A DNA stretch of 64,000 bases. Source: Brevundimonas sp. (lineage in GTDB: Bacteria > Pseudomonadota > Alphaproteobacteria > Caulobacterales > Caulobacteraceae). The stretch lies in contig NZ_JACESA010000005.1 of the NCBI RefSeq assembly GCF_013912065.1, positions 155,656 through 219,655 on the forward strand. The letters are read 5' to 3'. A model generated the notes under the pieces. The model searched no databases and had not been told where the DNA came from. It saw only the letters and a list, made by a program, of their open reading frames with translations. Shown one piece after another: positions 34,471 through 43,122 of the stretch (its first letter is position 1; each line of letters opens with the position of its first letter). Position numbers and translations under genes: made by a program.

Positions 34471-37464
34471 TTAGAAGGAGTAGCGCGCGCCGACCTGGAA
34501 GGTCCGGGTCGGGAACAGCACGCTGCTCGGGTTGCCGAACCTCGCCGAGGTCGTGCTGCCGTCGAAGCCGCTGTAGTTCTTGAAGTCGAAGATGTTGATG
34601 GCGTCGACATAGAGCTGCAACTCGCCCGCGCCACCCATGTCCAGATTCTTGGTCAGACGCAGATCCAGATTGCGATAGGCGAAGGCGTTCGGAATGAAGA
34701 AGTTCTCCTTCTCCGGATAGGCGCCGTACGGGCGGAAGTAGAAGGTCGATTCCGAGCCGTCGAAGACGTTGAACGGCGTGCCCGACCCCAGGGTCAGGAT
34801 GCCCGACAGCTGGAAGTCCAGCGGCAGGTCGACGATGCCGTTGGCGACGATCCTGTGCCGCTCGTTGTTGGCCGAGTTCCGCATGGGCGAGCTTTCGACC
34901 GAGAAACAATCGAAGCAGAAGTTGTCGTTGCCGCCATTCTGCTGGGAATCCGACAGGGTGTAGGCGATGTTCACGCCCCAGCCGGAGTCGCGCGTGTAGG
35001 GCTTGTCCAGCTTGACGTAGAGGGCGGTGAACTCCCGCTCCTTGTTGTGATCCGACACCAGGTAGGAGCGATATGGGTTTGCGGCGCCCGGCCCGCAGAA
35101 GCCGCCGTTGTCGCCGAAGCCGTCGCCGTCGTTACCGTAGTTGGGTTCGCGGCAACGGTTCAGATACTGCCAGGTGAACTCGTTCTCGGTCTTGCCATAG
35201 GCTAGGGTGAACTCGGTCTGCCAGTCGCCGATCCGTTGACGAACGCCCAGATTGAACTGGTCGGTGCGCGGCGGCTCATAGTCGTTCTTCAGCAGGAAGG
35301 CTTCGCCCTTGGCGGGAATGGTCGCCAGCAGCGCGTCCAGGCCTTCCGTGGTCATATAGGACGGATCCCACAGGAACGGATTGGCCGAGCTGCCGTCCTG
35401 CACAGCCCCGGGCGTGGTCGTGAAGAAGGCGTTCTTGGAGTTGTCGAACGGCTTGGCGATCTCGTCGAAGGCGAAGTTGAAGTTCACCCGGTCGTAGTAG
35501 CGGCCGGCGCCGCCAAAGATCACCGTCCCGCGATCGCCGAAGACGTCGTAGGAGAAGCCGATGCGCGGCTGGAAGGCGTTGGCGAACGGATCGCGGTTGT
35601 CGCCGGTCGAGATATAATCGTCGATGTTGAACCAGCTCGGCGCATAGCCGGCCGGCTTGCCGCCGTCGGTGGAGGCGATCCACTGGTTCAGTCCGTCGAC
35701 GACCGACTGGGGCGTCACATAATCCGGGTTGCTGGCGTTGTCCTCATAGTCCCAGCGGATGCCGAGGTTCAGCTCCAGCTTGTCGGTGATCTGCCAGTCG
35801 TCCTGGATGTAGACGCCATAGACCTTGTTGGTCAGATCGACGGTCGGGAATGCATTGCCCAGCTGGACCCGATACGGCACCGAGGCGTCACCGCTGGCGC
35901 CCCCGTCGATGTCATAGAAGAACTCGGGATTGCGACCGAACTCCTTCTCGACGTGATAGTCCTGGTTGGAGAACTTCACGCCCATCTTGATGGTGTGGAA
36001 GCCGTTGAATTCGATGTCGGTGAAGGTCAGGTCGTTGCGGAAGGTGACAGCCTCGTCGGTGATGTCCTGACGCGTGCTGGCGCCACCGATGTTCAGGATC
36101 GCCGCGCCGCCGAACGGGTCGTACTCGTTGTCAAACACCCGATAACTGGCGCCCGGCGTATCGAAATTGGCCGCTGTCGGATTGTAGTTGTAGTTCCGGT
36201 AGTCGATGGCGAACTCGTTCAGGAAGCCCTGACCCTGCCACTGATAACGCAGGTTGGCGCTCTTGGTCGTCTGCTGCAGCCCCGTTGCGCGTTCAGCCGT
36301 GTTGGCGCCGCCCACATTGGTGACATCGCCCTCGTCCCGATAAGTGACGCTCAGATCGATGAGATGACCTTCGGCCGGTTGGAAGCTCAGCTTTCCGAAA
36401 TAGAGATCTTCTTCAAACGGCGTTGCCACGGTGCCGAGGTATTGCGCGAATTGCTGCTGATATTCCGGATCTTGACGCCCCAGGTTGACCGTCGCCGCAC
36501 GGTTCTCTTCTTTGTGCTCATAGCTGCCGAAGAAGTGCAGACGATCCTGAATGATCGGTCCGCCCAAGGCTGCGCCATACTGCTTGACCGTCAGATCGGC
36601 CTTCTCCTCGTTGCGCCTGTCGGCGAACACGTCCTGGGTCACCATGCTTTCATCACGATAGGTGCCGAACACCTCGCCATGGAACTCGTTCGTGCCTGAC
36701 CGGGTCACGGCCGTAATGATTGCCGAAGACGCCTGCTCGTACTCCGCTTTGAAGTTCTGGCTGACGACGCGGAACTCCTGGATCGCAGCCTGCGGGAAGG
36801 GATTGCCGCGGCTATCGTCCTGACCGGCGATGCCGCCGGCGATGATGTTGGACTTCAGACTAGCCCCGTCGATGAAGGCATTGACCGATTCGGCGCGTTG
36901 ACCGCCGGCCGAAATGGTGACTTCAGTTTCGTTCTGAGAGACCCGAACGCCAGGCGCCAGGGCGGCGAAGTTCAGGAAGTTGCGGTTGATCTGCGGCAGC
37001 GTCTGAATCTGCTGGGTCGTGATATTGGTGGCGCTCTCCGGGGTGCGGACTTCCGCCAAGCGGCGCCCGACGACGACGATTTCGCCCAACTCCGACGCGC
37101 CGGCTTCGGCGGTCGTCGGCGCCGCGACAACTAGATCGAGGCTGCCGACCTGACCCACACCCACAGACACTGTGTCCGTGGCCGTATCGCCGTCCGCCGT
37201 GGTCACCGTCACCACATAGGTGCCGGGACGAAGGCCGGACAGGGTGTAGCCCCCTTGGGAGTTCACCGTCGCGCGGTTGGTGAAGCCCGAGTTGACGTCG
37301 CGCGCGACGACGACGGCTCCGGCCTCAGCCTGGCCCCCATCGGTGACGCTGCCGCGAATGGTCGAGGTCGCGACCTGCGCCGAAGCGGCGCCGGCGAAAG
37401 CCGCGGTGATGGCGAATGCGGATACGGCCGCTAGGGCCGCGCTACGGGTATTGAACTTGATCAT
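34471..37464 (-). CDS. TonB-dependent receptor with carboxypeptidase-like N-domain (Oar-like)
   Basis: 997 residues. A signal peptide ending ASAQ is followed by a carboxypeptidase regulatory-like beta-sandwich (IRGSVTDGGQAEAGAVVVARD...GGYTLSGLRPGTYVVTV). The plug domain contains LGEIVVVGRRLAEVRTPES (TonB-box region), INRNFLNFAALAPGVRV and INAFIDGAS-type sequence. A 22-strand barrel ends with the terminal aromatic TFQVGARYSF. It imports glycans or oligosaccharides across the outer membrane with TonB energy. The gene follows the lacI gene by 46 bp and precedes the GH144 and ABC genes, so it is the outer-membrane entry of the glycan locus. Confidence 0.93.
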   Translation of the reverse strand: MIKFNTRSAALAAVSAFAITAAFAGAASAQVATSTIRGSVTDGGQAEAGAVVVARDVNSGFTNRATVNSQGGYTLSGLRPGTYVVTVTTADGDTATDTVSVGVGQVGSLDLVVAAPTTAEAGASELGEIVVVGRRLAEVRTPESATNITTQQIQTLPQINRNFLNFAALAPGVRVSQNETEVTISAGGQRAESVNAFIDGASLKSNIIAGGIAGQDDSRGNPFPQAAIQEFRVVSQNFKAEYEQASSAIITAVTRSGTNEFHGEVFGTYRDESMVTQDVFADRRNEEKADLTVKQYGAALGGPIIQDRLHFFGSYEHKEENRAATVNLGRQDPEYQQQFAQYLGTVATPFEEDLYFGKLSFQPAEGHLIDLSVTYRDEGDVTNVGGANTAERATGLQQTTKSANLRYQWQGQGFLNEFAIDYRNYNYNPTAANFDTPGASYRVFDNEYDPFGGAAILNIGGASTRQDITDEAVTFRNDLTFTDIEFNGFHTIKMGVKFSNQDYHVEKEFGRNPEFFYDIDGGASGDASVPYRVQLGNAFPTVDLTNKVYGVYIQDDWQITDKLELNLGIRWDYEDNASNPDYVTPQSVVDGLNQWIASTDGGKPAGYAPSWFNIDDYISTGDNRDPFANAFQPRIGFSYDVFGDRGTVIFGGAGRYYDRVNFNFAFDEIAKPFDNSKNAFFTTTPGAVQDGSSANPFLWDPSYMTTEGLDALLATIPAKGEAFLLKNDYEPPRTDQFNLGVRQRIGDWQTEFTLAYGKTENEFTWQYLNRCREPNYGNDGDGFGDNGGFCGPGAANPYRSYLVSDHNKEREFTALYVKLDKPYTRDSGWGVNIAYTLSDSQQNGGNDNFCFDCFSVESSPMRNSANNERHRIVANGIVDLPLDFQLSGILTLGSGTPFNVFDGSESTFYFRPYGAYPEKENFFIPNAFAYRNLDLRLTKNLDMGGAGELQLYVDAINIFDFKNYSGFDGSTTSARFGNPSSVLFPTRTFQVGARYSF

Positions 37465-37510
37465 CCTGGTGTCCCCTCCTGATGGGCCCGATCTGTGACG
37501 GCGACGCCGT

Positions 37511-38575
37511 TCAATCGGGGTTTGACCCGGCGGTTGAAGCCGCCGCGGTGGATTGTCGTTCGACCAGAACCGGCCGGACGATTTCGCAAGCGGCGTCGGC
37601 GTCGGCGTTGGGGCCGGCCTGGACGAGGCCGATCAGGCGTTCGACGCCCCTTCGGCCCATCTCCGCGATATTCACTCTGAGCGTGGTCAGGGTCGGCCGC
37701 ACCAGGGCGGCCAGGGGCACGTCGTCGAAGCCGACGACCGCCACATCCTCCGGACAGCGCAGCCCGGCCTCCTGGAAGGCCAGCAGGGCGCCCAGGGCCA
37801 TCATGTCGTTGGCGGCGAACACGGCGTCCGGCCGCGGCTCCAGCGCCATCAGCCGGGTCGCCGCCCGGTGGCCCGCCGCCTGGGAGAAGTCGCCCTCGAC
37901 GATGATCGGCTCCTGGTCGACCAGGGCGCTGGCGTAACCCTCGGCGCGAATCTGGGCTTCCAGGTTGCCGGCGGCGCCCCGGATATGGGCGATGCGGCGG
38001 CGGCCGGTGGCGATCAGATGCTGGACCGCGGTTACGGCGCCGCCGTGATTGTCGACGGCGATCGACGGCCGACCGGTCTCGTCCATCCCGCCGTTCATGA
38101 CCAGAACGGGCGTCCGCCCCGCGACGTCGGCGGCCAGGTTGGCGGCGCGCACATGGGGGGACAGGACGATCATCCCGTCGACCCGTCCGCGCATCGAACG
38201 CAGGGCCGCCAGGGTCTCCTCGGTGTCGCCGTGCGAGCTGGAGACGATCAGGTGTTTGCCGTGGGCGCGGGCGGCCAGGTCCATGCCGCGTATCAGTTCG
38301 GAAAAGAACTCGCCGAACAGGTCGGGCAAGATGACGCCGATGGTGTCGGTCCGGCTGGTGGACAGGCTGCGCGCCCCCACGTGCGGCACGTAGTGCAGGA
38401 AATCGACCGCATCGAGCACGCGACGGCGCGTGGTTTCCGTGATGGCGTCGGACCCGTTCAGCACGCGCGACACCGACGCCACGGACACCTGGGCCCGTTC
38501 CGCGACGTCGCGGATCGTGGCGGCCTTGGCGACCGGCGAACGTCCGTTCGCGGATGATGGGGCGACGATATCCAA
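37511..38575 (-). CDS. LacI-family transcriptional regulator
   Basis: 354 residues. The helix-turn-helix and hinge occupy residues 19-70: ATIRDVAERAQVSVASVSRVLNG (positions 19-41). A periplasmic-binding-protein-like effector domain follows: TIGVILPDLFGEFFSELIRGMD, and DAVFAANDMMALGALLAFQEAG plus VAVVGFDDVPLAALVRPTLTT. It presumably represses the receptor and glycan genes until a breakdown product binds. A palindrome of LacI type (ATGTAATCGGTTACAT) lies 58 bp upstream. Effector and exact targets are inferred from position. Confidence 0.94.
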   Translation of the reverse strand: MDIVAPSSANGRSPVAKAATIRDVAERAQVSVASVSRVLNGSDAITETTRRRVLDAVDFLHYVPHVGARSLSTSRTDTIGVILPDLFGEFFSELIRGMDLAARAHGKHLIVSSSHGDTEETLAALRSMRGRVDGMIVLSPHVRAANLAADVAGRTPVLVMNGGMDETGRPSIAVDNHGGAVTAVQHLIATGRRRIAHIRGAAGNLEAQIRAEGYASALVDQEPIIVEGDFSQAAGHRAATRLMALEPRPDAVFAANDMMALGALLAFQEAGLRCPEDVAVVGFDDVPLAALVRPTLTTLRVNIAEMGRRGVERLIGLVQAGPNADADAACEIVRPVLVERQSTAAASTAGSNPD

Positions 38576-38632
38576 GGATTCCTCTCCAAACTCATCGTAC
38601 CGGCCCTCTTATCGAAGGTCCGTCGATAAATA

Positions 38633-38648
38633 ATGTAATCGGTTACAT
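38633..38648. promoter_or_regulatory. LacI-type operator upstream of lacI
   Basis: ATGTAATCGGTTACAT has perfect 6-bp arms (ATGTAA/TTACAT) around a CG centre, the usual pattern for LacI-family operators. It sits 58 bp before the regulator's start and probably controls regulator and receptor transcription. Confidence 0.65.
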
Positions 38649-38701
38649 GACACAGGAGCAATGTGCCCCGCAAGCGCCACAATGTCGCTTTGTGTCGATT
38701 T

Positions 38702-38730
38702 GTGGCCCGGCCGCCGCAGCGCCGGGCCAC
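38702..38730. other. Hairpin in the lacI/nrdJ-like intergenic region
   Basis: A perfect 10-bp stem, GTGGCCCGGC with GCCGGGCCAC, has a 9-nt loop. No T-tract follows on the plus strand. The 300-bp gap 38576-38875 also contains the LacI-type operator and the NrdR-like boxes; no gene and no cobalamin riboswitch was recognised. Confidence 0.4.
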
Positions 38731-38803
38731 GAAACGCCCCTCTTTCGCGGCCGGTCCGAAAGAAGGGGGGCGACCTTGGGCGGGACGATTCAGCCGTTGA
38801 TAA

Positions 38804-38850
38804 CTACTACATCTGGTGGCGCGCCCCACAGGAACGCCGTAATGTAGTCG
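38804..38850 (+). promoter_or_regulatory. Candidate pair of NrdR boxes
   Basis: The first box, centred between 38811 and 38812, contains CTACATCTGG and fits the NrdR core C-w-A-t-A-T-a-T-w-G at the strongly conserved C, A, A, T, T and G. The second, centred at 38842/38843, contains CGTAATGTAG and is weaker. The centres are exactly 31 bp apart, three helical turns, as in known NrdR box pairs. ACTACAT (38806) and ATGTAGT (38842) also form an inverted repeat. They lie 26-70 bp before the NrdJ-like start codon. Confidence 0.45.
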
Positions 38851-38875
38851 GACGCCTTCGGGGAGACGCTGGCCC

Positions 38876-41536
38876 ATGCGCTTTCAATCCGGCTTCGTCG
38901 CCCGCGCTCGGCGGGTCATGATGGAGACCCGCGCCATCGAGCGCGCCGCCACGATCCATGAGGTTCAGGCGCCGACGGCATGGTCGGACGCGCGGATCGA
39001 ATCCTGGCTCGACTGGTGCGAAACCCTGTCGCTCGCCGCCTCGCCGACCGGCGACGTACTGAACGGCGGCGTGGACGCCTGGGCCGAACGCCTGGCCGCC
39101 AAGGGTCTGGCCGAAAATGTCTTCGCCGACCCGGCCGAGGCTGAGGCTTTCGCCGCCGAACTGGCGGCGACCGTCTGGCTGGGTCTCGCGGCTCCGGCCG
39201 GATCGACCGTCTCCGCCCAGATCGTCAACCTGTCCGATCCCGCCGCCCAGACGCGGCTGGCCGAACACAGGGCCGACCGCATGACCGCGCGACTGGCGCT
39301 TCAGTCGGCCGAGACCCTGGCGGACGCCTTGCGCGCCGTCGCCGACGCCGTGGATCGCTGTGAGGGACCGCACGGCGACTGCAGCGATCCCTCGCGCAAT
39401 CCCGCCCTTGGTCGCGCGGCCGCCACCGCGCGCCGGCGCGGCGCGACCGACGCCGACATCCTGCGCGCCGTCGACGGCGAACGGCCCGCCCTGGCCCTGC
39501 GTCCCTTCGACGAGGGCGCGCCCCTGGTCGCCCTCGCGTCCAGGACCCAGATCGCCGCCGGCGCGCCCGAGGCCCTGCTGGCCGCCGAGGCCGCGTTGGA
39601 CGGCGGCCTGATCCTGACCTTCGATCCGCGCGACGCCGAGGTCCTGGCCGAGCCGGCCTTCAGCGGCGCCGTGCTGGATCTGTCGGCCCTCGCCGCCCTG
39701 GAGAATATCGAGGGCATCGCCGGGACCTTCGACCTTCTGCCCGATCTGGTGCGGCTCTGGATCGTGGCCCTCGATCTCCAGGGATCCGGCGCCGTCGTCG
39801 CCCTGGGTCTCGAGGGTCTGGCTCCTGCTCTGGCCCCGGCTGACGGCGACCTCAGTGCGCGCGCCGAAGCGGTCGCGGCCCTGGTCGCCGCATCGGCGGC
39901 CCAGACCTCGGTCGAACTGGCGCGGCTGCGCGGCCCCTGCGCCGAATGGGACGGCCTGAAGAGCCAGTTGGCCGATGTCGACAAGGCCCGCCGCAACCGG
40001 CTGAAGACCAATGCCGATCCCCTCTCCGTTGTCGCCGCCAAGGCGTCCGTCAAGACCGCCGCCCCTCGCCGCCACGCCGCGATCGGCCTGTTCATCGACG
40101 ACGCCGAGGCGCGGTTGCGCCTGGGCCTGGGCGCTCCCTCGGTTCTGGATGTCTTCCAGACCGCCGACGGCGAGATCGGCCGACGTCTGTCTCCCTGGCT
40201 GGCGCGGGTCCTGACCGGCGCGGGTGGAGACGTCCAGGCCGCCGAGCGGCGGCTTTTCGGACGCCGCACCCTGGTCGAGGCGCCCGGCGTCGACCATGCC
40301 GCCCTGCGCGCCTTCGGCTTCACCGACATCGAACTGGCGGCGGTCGAACAGGCGCTGGCCTGGGCCGACGGCTTCGACGCCGTCTTCGCCGCCCCCGTAC
40401 TCGATCCCGGCTTCATTCGCGATGTGCTGGGGCTGGAGGACGGCGACGGCCCCCTGCTGAATCTGCTGGGCGTGCCCGAGGAGGCCGAGGCCGAGGCGGC
40501 GCGCTGGGTCTTCGGCTGCGGCGACCTGAAGGACTGGCCCGAGGCGCCGCCCGCCGTCGCCGCCCTGCTGGCTGAGCCCGCCTTGCTGGAAGCCGAGTTG
40601 CGCCTTGCGCTGGAGCCGTTCAGCGACGTCCCCGACACGAGCGCCGAGATCCTGGACTGGCGCGCGACCGCCGCCCAGGCCGCCCGCCGCCTCAGCCAGG
40701 CCGCCGGCGAGGGCCGACGCGCGATCCGCCTGCGCCGCGCGGCCCCGCCGCCCGGTCCCTTGCTGACTCTGCCCAAGACGGATTCGGCGCCGCGCTTCGA
40801 CACGCCTCGTTCACCAGCCGTGGCGCAACCTGTCGCGCCGCCGACCGAACGGATCGTCGAACGCGTTATCGAACGCGAACGGGCGCGGCGCAAACTGCCG
40901 GACCGGCGCAAGGGCTATATCCAGAAGGCGGCCGTCGGCGGCCACAAGGTCTATATCCACACAGGCGAATACGAGGACGGCGAGCTCGGTGAGATCTTCA
41001 TCGACATGCACAAGGAAGGCGCCGCCTTCCGCAGTCTGATGAACAATTTCGCCATCGCCATCTCCATCGGCCTGCAATACGGCGTGCCGCTGGACGAGTT
41101 TGTCGACGCCTTCGTCTTCACCCGGTTCGAGCCGGCTGGACGCGTCACCGGCAATGACTCCATCCGTTCGGCGACCTCGATCCTCGACTATATCTTCCGC
41201 GAACTGGGCGTCTCCTATCTGGACCGCGACGAACTGGCCAACGCCGGGCCCGAGACCCTGAATGCAGACGGGCTGGGCGATGGGAAACCCGACGAGGGCG
41301 AGGCCGTGCCGGCCGCCCGCTTCATCTCCAAGGGGTTCGCCCGCGGTTCCGCGCCGGACAATCTGGTCGTCCTGCCCTTCGGCAAGAAGGCCGAGCCCGA
41401 CGCCAAGGTCGCGGCGGCCACCGAGGCGGTCGCCTGCCCCGCCTGTGGCGACTTCAGCCTGCAGCAACGCGGTCACGCCTGGGTCTGCGACACCTGTGGA
41501 GCGTCGCCGGCGCTTCAGGGCGGGGATCAGGGCTAA
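38876..41536 (+). CDS. Degenerate class II ribonucleotide reductase paralogue (NrdJ-like, TSCPD domain)
   Basis: 886 residues. The end is unmistakably Nrd[28 protein letters not shown] and the following TSCPD domain (about 675-785), then a zinc ribbon CPACGDF...CDTCGAS (854-875). Earlier segments align in order with Nrd[19 protein letters not shown] (161-178), [14 protein letters not shown] with KARRNR (351-374), and [24 protein letters not shown] (468-491). The catalytic barrel is eroded: the NPCSE motif with the thiyl-radical cysteine is replaced near 255-275 by an Ala/Leu-rich stretch, and the total length is about 300 residues short of typical NrdJ (about 1200). It cannot be a normal reductase. 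A regulatory or structural role is inferred; no described function is known to me. Confidence 0.8.
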   Translation: MRFQSGFVARARRVMMETRAIERAATIHEVQAPTAWSDARIESWLDWCETLSLAASPTGDVLNGGVDAWAERLAAKGLAENVFADPAEAEAFAAELAATVWLGLAAPAGSTVSAQIVNLSDPAAQTRLAEHRADRMTARLALQSAETLADALRAVADAVDRCEGPHGDCSDPSRNPALGRAAATARRRGATDADILRAVDGERPALALRPFDEGAPLVALASRTQIAAGAPEALLAAEAALDGGLILTFDPRDAEVLAEPAFSGAVLDLSALAALENIEGIAGTFDLLPDLVRLWIVALDLQGSGAVVALGLEGLAPALAPADGDLSARAEAVAALVAASAAQTSVELARLRGPCAEWDGLKSQLADVDKARRNRLKTNADPLSVVAAKASVKTAAPRRHAAIGLFIDDAEARLRLGLGAPSVLDVFQTADGEIGRRLSPWLARVLTGAGGDVQAAERRLFGRRTLVEAPGVDHAALRAFGFTDIELAAVEQALAWADGFDAVFAAPVLDPGFIRDVLGLEDGDGPLLNLLGVPEEAEAEAARWVFGCGDLKDWPEAPPAVAALLAEPALLEAELRLALEPFSDVPDTSAEILDWRATAAQAARRLSQAAGEGRRAIRLRRAAPPPGPLLTLPKTDSAPRFDTPRSPAVAQPVAPPTERIVERVIERERARRKLPDRRKGYIQKAAVGGHKVYIHTGEYEDGELGEIFIDMHKEGAAFRSLMNNFAIAISIGLQYGVPLDEFVDAFVFTRFEPAGRVTGNDSIRSATSILDYIFRELGVSYLDRDELANAGPETLNADGLGDGKPDEGEAVPAARFISKGFARGSAPDNLVVLPFGKKAEPDAKVAAATEAVACPACGDFSLQQRGHAWVCDTCGASPALQGGDQG

Positions 41537-41591
41537 GTTAACGGCTGGGGCCTAGACTGTCTCGATGCGACGCCTTCGCTGGAGCGACCCG

Positions 41592-42086
41592 ATGTCCCGC
41601 CTGACCGCCCTTTCCTTCGCCCTCGCCGTCCTCGCGACGGCCGCCACGCCCGTCCTGGCCCAGAACGCGGGTCAGATCGCCTCTGTGAAACGCGGCGCCT
41701 CCTGCCCGGGCTGCAATCTGTTCCAAGGCGACTTCTCGGGACTTGAGGCGCGCGGACTGAACCTTTCCGGCGCCCGCCTGCGTCAGGCGGATCTGAGCCT
41801 CAGCGTCATGAACCGCACCCGGTTCTCGAACGCCGACATGCGTGATGTCGAGGCCTATGGCGGCGTCTTCTCCAGCTCGAACTTCTCGGGGGCCGACCTG
41901 ACCAACGCCGGCTTCGTCGGCGCCTATCTGCAGGGCGCGGCCTTCTCGGGCGCGAACCTGACGGGGACCAACCTCTCCGGCGCCAACCTGTCGCGCGCGA
42001 CCGGCCTGACGCAGCCCCAACTGAACCGGGCATGCGGAGACAGCTCGACCGTCCTGCCGGGAAACCTACGTATTTCCGCCTGCTGA
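41592..42086 (+). CDS. Exported pentapeptide-repeat protein 1
   Basis: 164 residues from the ATG at 41592, with GGAG 7 nt upstream. A signal peptide (LSFALAVLATAATPVLAQ) precedes a CxxC (GASCPGCNLFQGDFSG). Pentapeptide repeats of A(D/N)LxX type follow (LNLSGARLRQADLSL to SGANLTGTNLSGANLSRA), forming a right-handed quadrilateral beta-helix. The C-terminal segment NRACGDSSTVLPGNLRISAC carries two more Cys. The same CxxC and CGDxST..LPG..L..xAC pattern occurs in the next gene, so the two are paralogues. The location is periplasmic; the function is unknown. Confidence 0.85.
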   Translation: MSRLTALSFALAVLATAATPVLAQNAGQIASVKRGASCPGCNLFQGDFSGLEARGLNLSGARLRQADLSLSVMNRTRFSNADMRDVEAYGGVFSSSNFSGADLTNAGFVGAYLQGAAFSGANLTGTNLSGANLSRATGLTQPQLNRACGDSSTVLPGNLRISAC

Positions 42087-42137
42087 CGGCCTGTCTTCTT
42101 GCTTGGTTTTAATGAAATTACCTCGATTTAAGTAGGT

Positions 42138-43061
42138 ATGGCGGGGCTTTCGGGGCATTCAGACTGGGTGAAACAGATTGCTCGCCACACACCGTTCTCT
42201 CTTAAGGTCTCCCTGATCGCTACGGCTGGACTGCTGCTTGCCGGCCCCGCCTTCGCCGGGGTGGAGATGACGCTTCAGGATCGCGATGTCGCCCGTTCGG
42301 TCTCCCTGGGCGGATCCTGCAACCGCTGCGAACTGTCGGGCCGCAATCTGTCGGGCGCCACCTTCACAGGCGCCAGCTTCATCAACGCCACCCTGGTCGG
42401 CGCCAATCTGCGCGGCGCCGAGATGGTCGGCTCCAACTTCACCGGCAGCGATTTCAGCCGCGCCAATCTGGCGGGGGTCGAGATCGTCGGCGCCAACCTG
42501 ACCTCGACCAATTTCACCTCTGCCGTCCTGACGGGGGCCGAGGCCCAGGGCTCGTCGTTCGTCCGCGCCAATCTGAGCCGCGCCGACCTGTCGGGCGCCG
42601 AACTCCACGGCGTGAACTTCAACGGCGCGACCTTGGCGGGCGCCGATTTCTCGGAGAGCGAACTGTTCGGCGCCACCCTGGCCAACGTCCATGCCGTCGG
42701 CGCCAACTTCAGCGATGCGGAGATCAACGCCTCCAACCTGTCGGGCGGCGACTTCTCCGGCGCCTCGTTCCGCGACGCCAGTCTGGACGGCGCCCGCCTG
42801 ACCGGCGGAACCTTCGCCCGCGCCGACTTCAATGACGCGTCGCTGCGCCGCACCGACATCCGGGGCGCGGACCTGTCCAGCGCGCGCAACCTGACGCAGG
42901 ACCAGATCAGCGAGGCGTGCGGCGACGGCTCCACCCGCCTGCCAGGCCGCCTGACGGCCCACGCCTGTCGCGGATCCATCCGGGTGATCCGCACCCCGCC
43001 CGCGCCCCCTGCGCCGCCCGCCCCGCCGCGCGTCCGCAACTTCGCCAGCGCCGAACACTGA
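42138..43061 (+). CDS. Exported pentapeptide-repeat protein 2
   Basis: 307 residues from the ATG at 42138; a GTG at 42168 would give a cleaner signal peptide (VKQIARHTPFSLKVSLIATA). The mature protein has GGSCNRCELSG, then about 36 pentapeptide repeats in one long beta-helix (residues 65-255), and the capping segment ISEACGDGSTRLPGRLTAHAC shared with the upstream paralogue. A Pro-rich tail (TPPAPPAPPAPPRV) follows. It is roughly twice as long as its neighbour, suggesting repeat expansion after duplication. The 51-bp gap between the genes is AT-rich and may hold a promoter. Confidence 0.85.
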   Translation: MAGLSGHSDWVKQIARHTPFSLKVSLIATAGLLLAGPAFAGVEMTLQDRDVARSVSLGGSCNRCELSGRNLSGATFTGASFINATLVGANLRGAEMVGSNFTGSDFSRANLAGVEIVGANLTSTNFTSAVLTGAEAQGSSFVRANLSRADLSGAELHGVNFNGATLAGADFSESELFGATLANVHAVGANFSDAEINASNLSGGDFSGASFRDASLDGARLTGGTFARADFNDASLRRTDIRGADLSSARNLTQDQISEACGDGSTRLPGRLTAHACRGSIRVIRTPPAPPAPPAPPRVRNFASAEH

Positions 43062-43069
43062 TCAGCAAA

Positions 43070-43095
43070 AAGGGGACGCCTCGCGGCGTCCCCTT
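43070..43095. terminator. Bidirectional terminator between pentapeptide gene and aspS
   Basis: An 11-bp stem AAGGGGACGCC/GGCGTCCCCTT with a TCGC loop. The minus-strand copy is followed by a run of five T, suited to ending aspS transcription. Confidence 0.8.
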
Positions 43096-43122
43096 CTTCG
43101 TTGTCTTGCGACTGGCGGGCGA

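Noticed and set aside
38649-38800. Possible adenosylcobalamin riboswitch before the NrdJ-like gene
   Set aside because: No B12-box or conserved core was found; only a simple hairpin is present.
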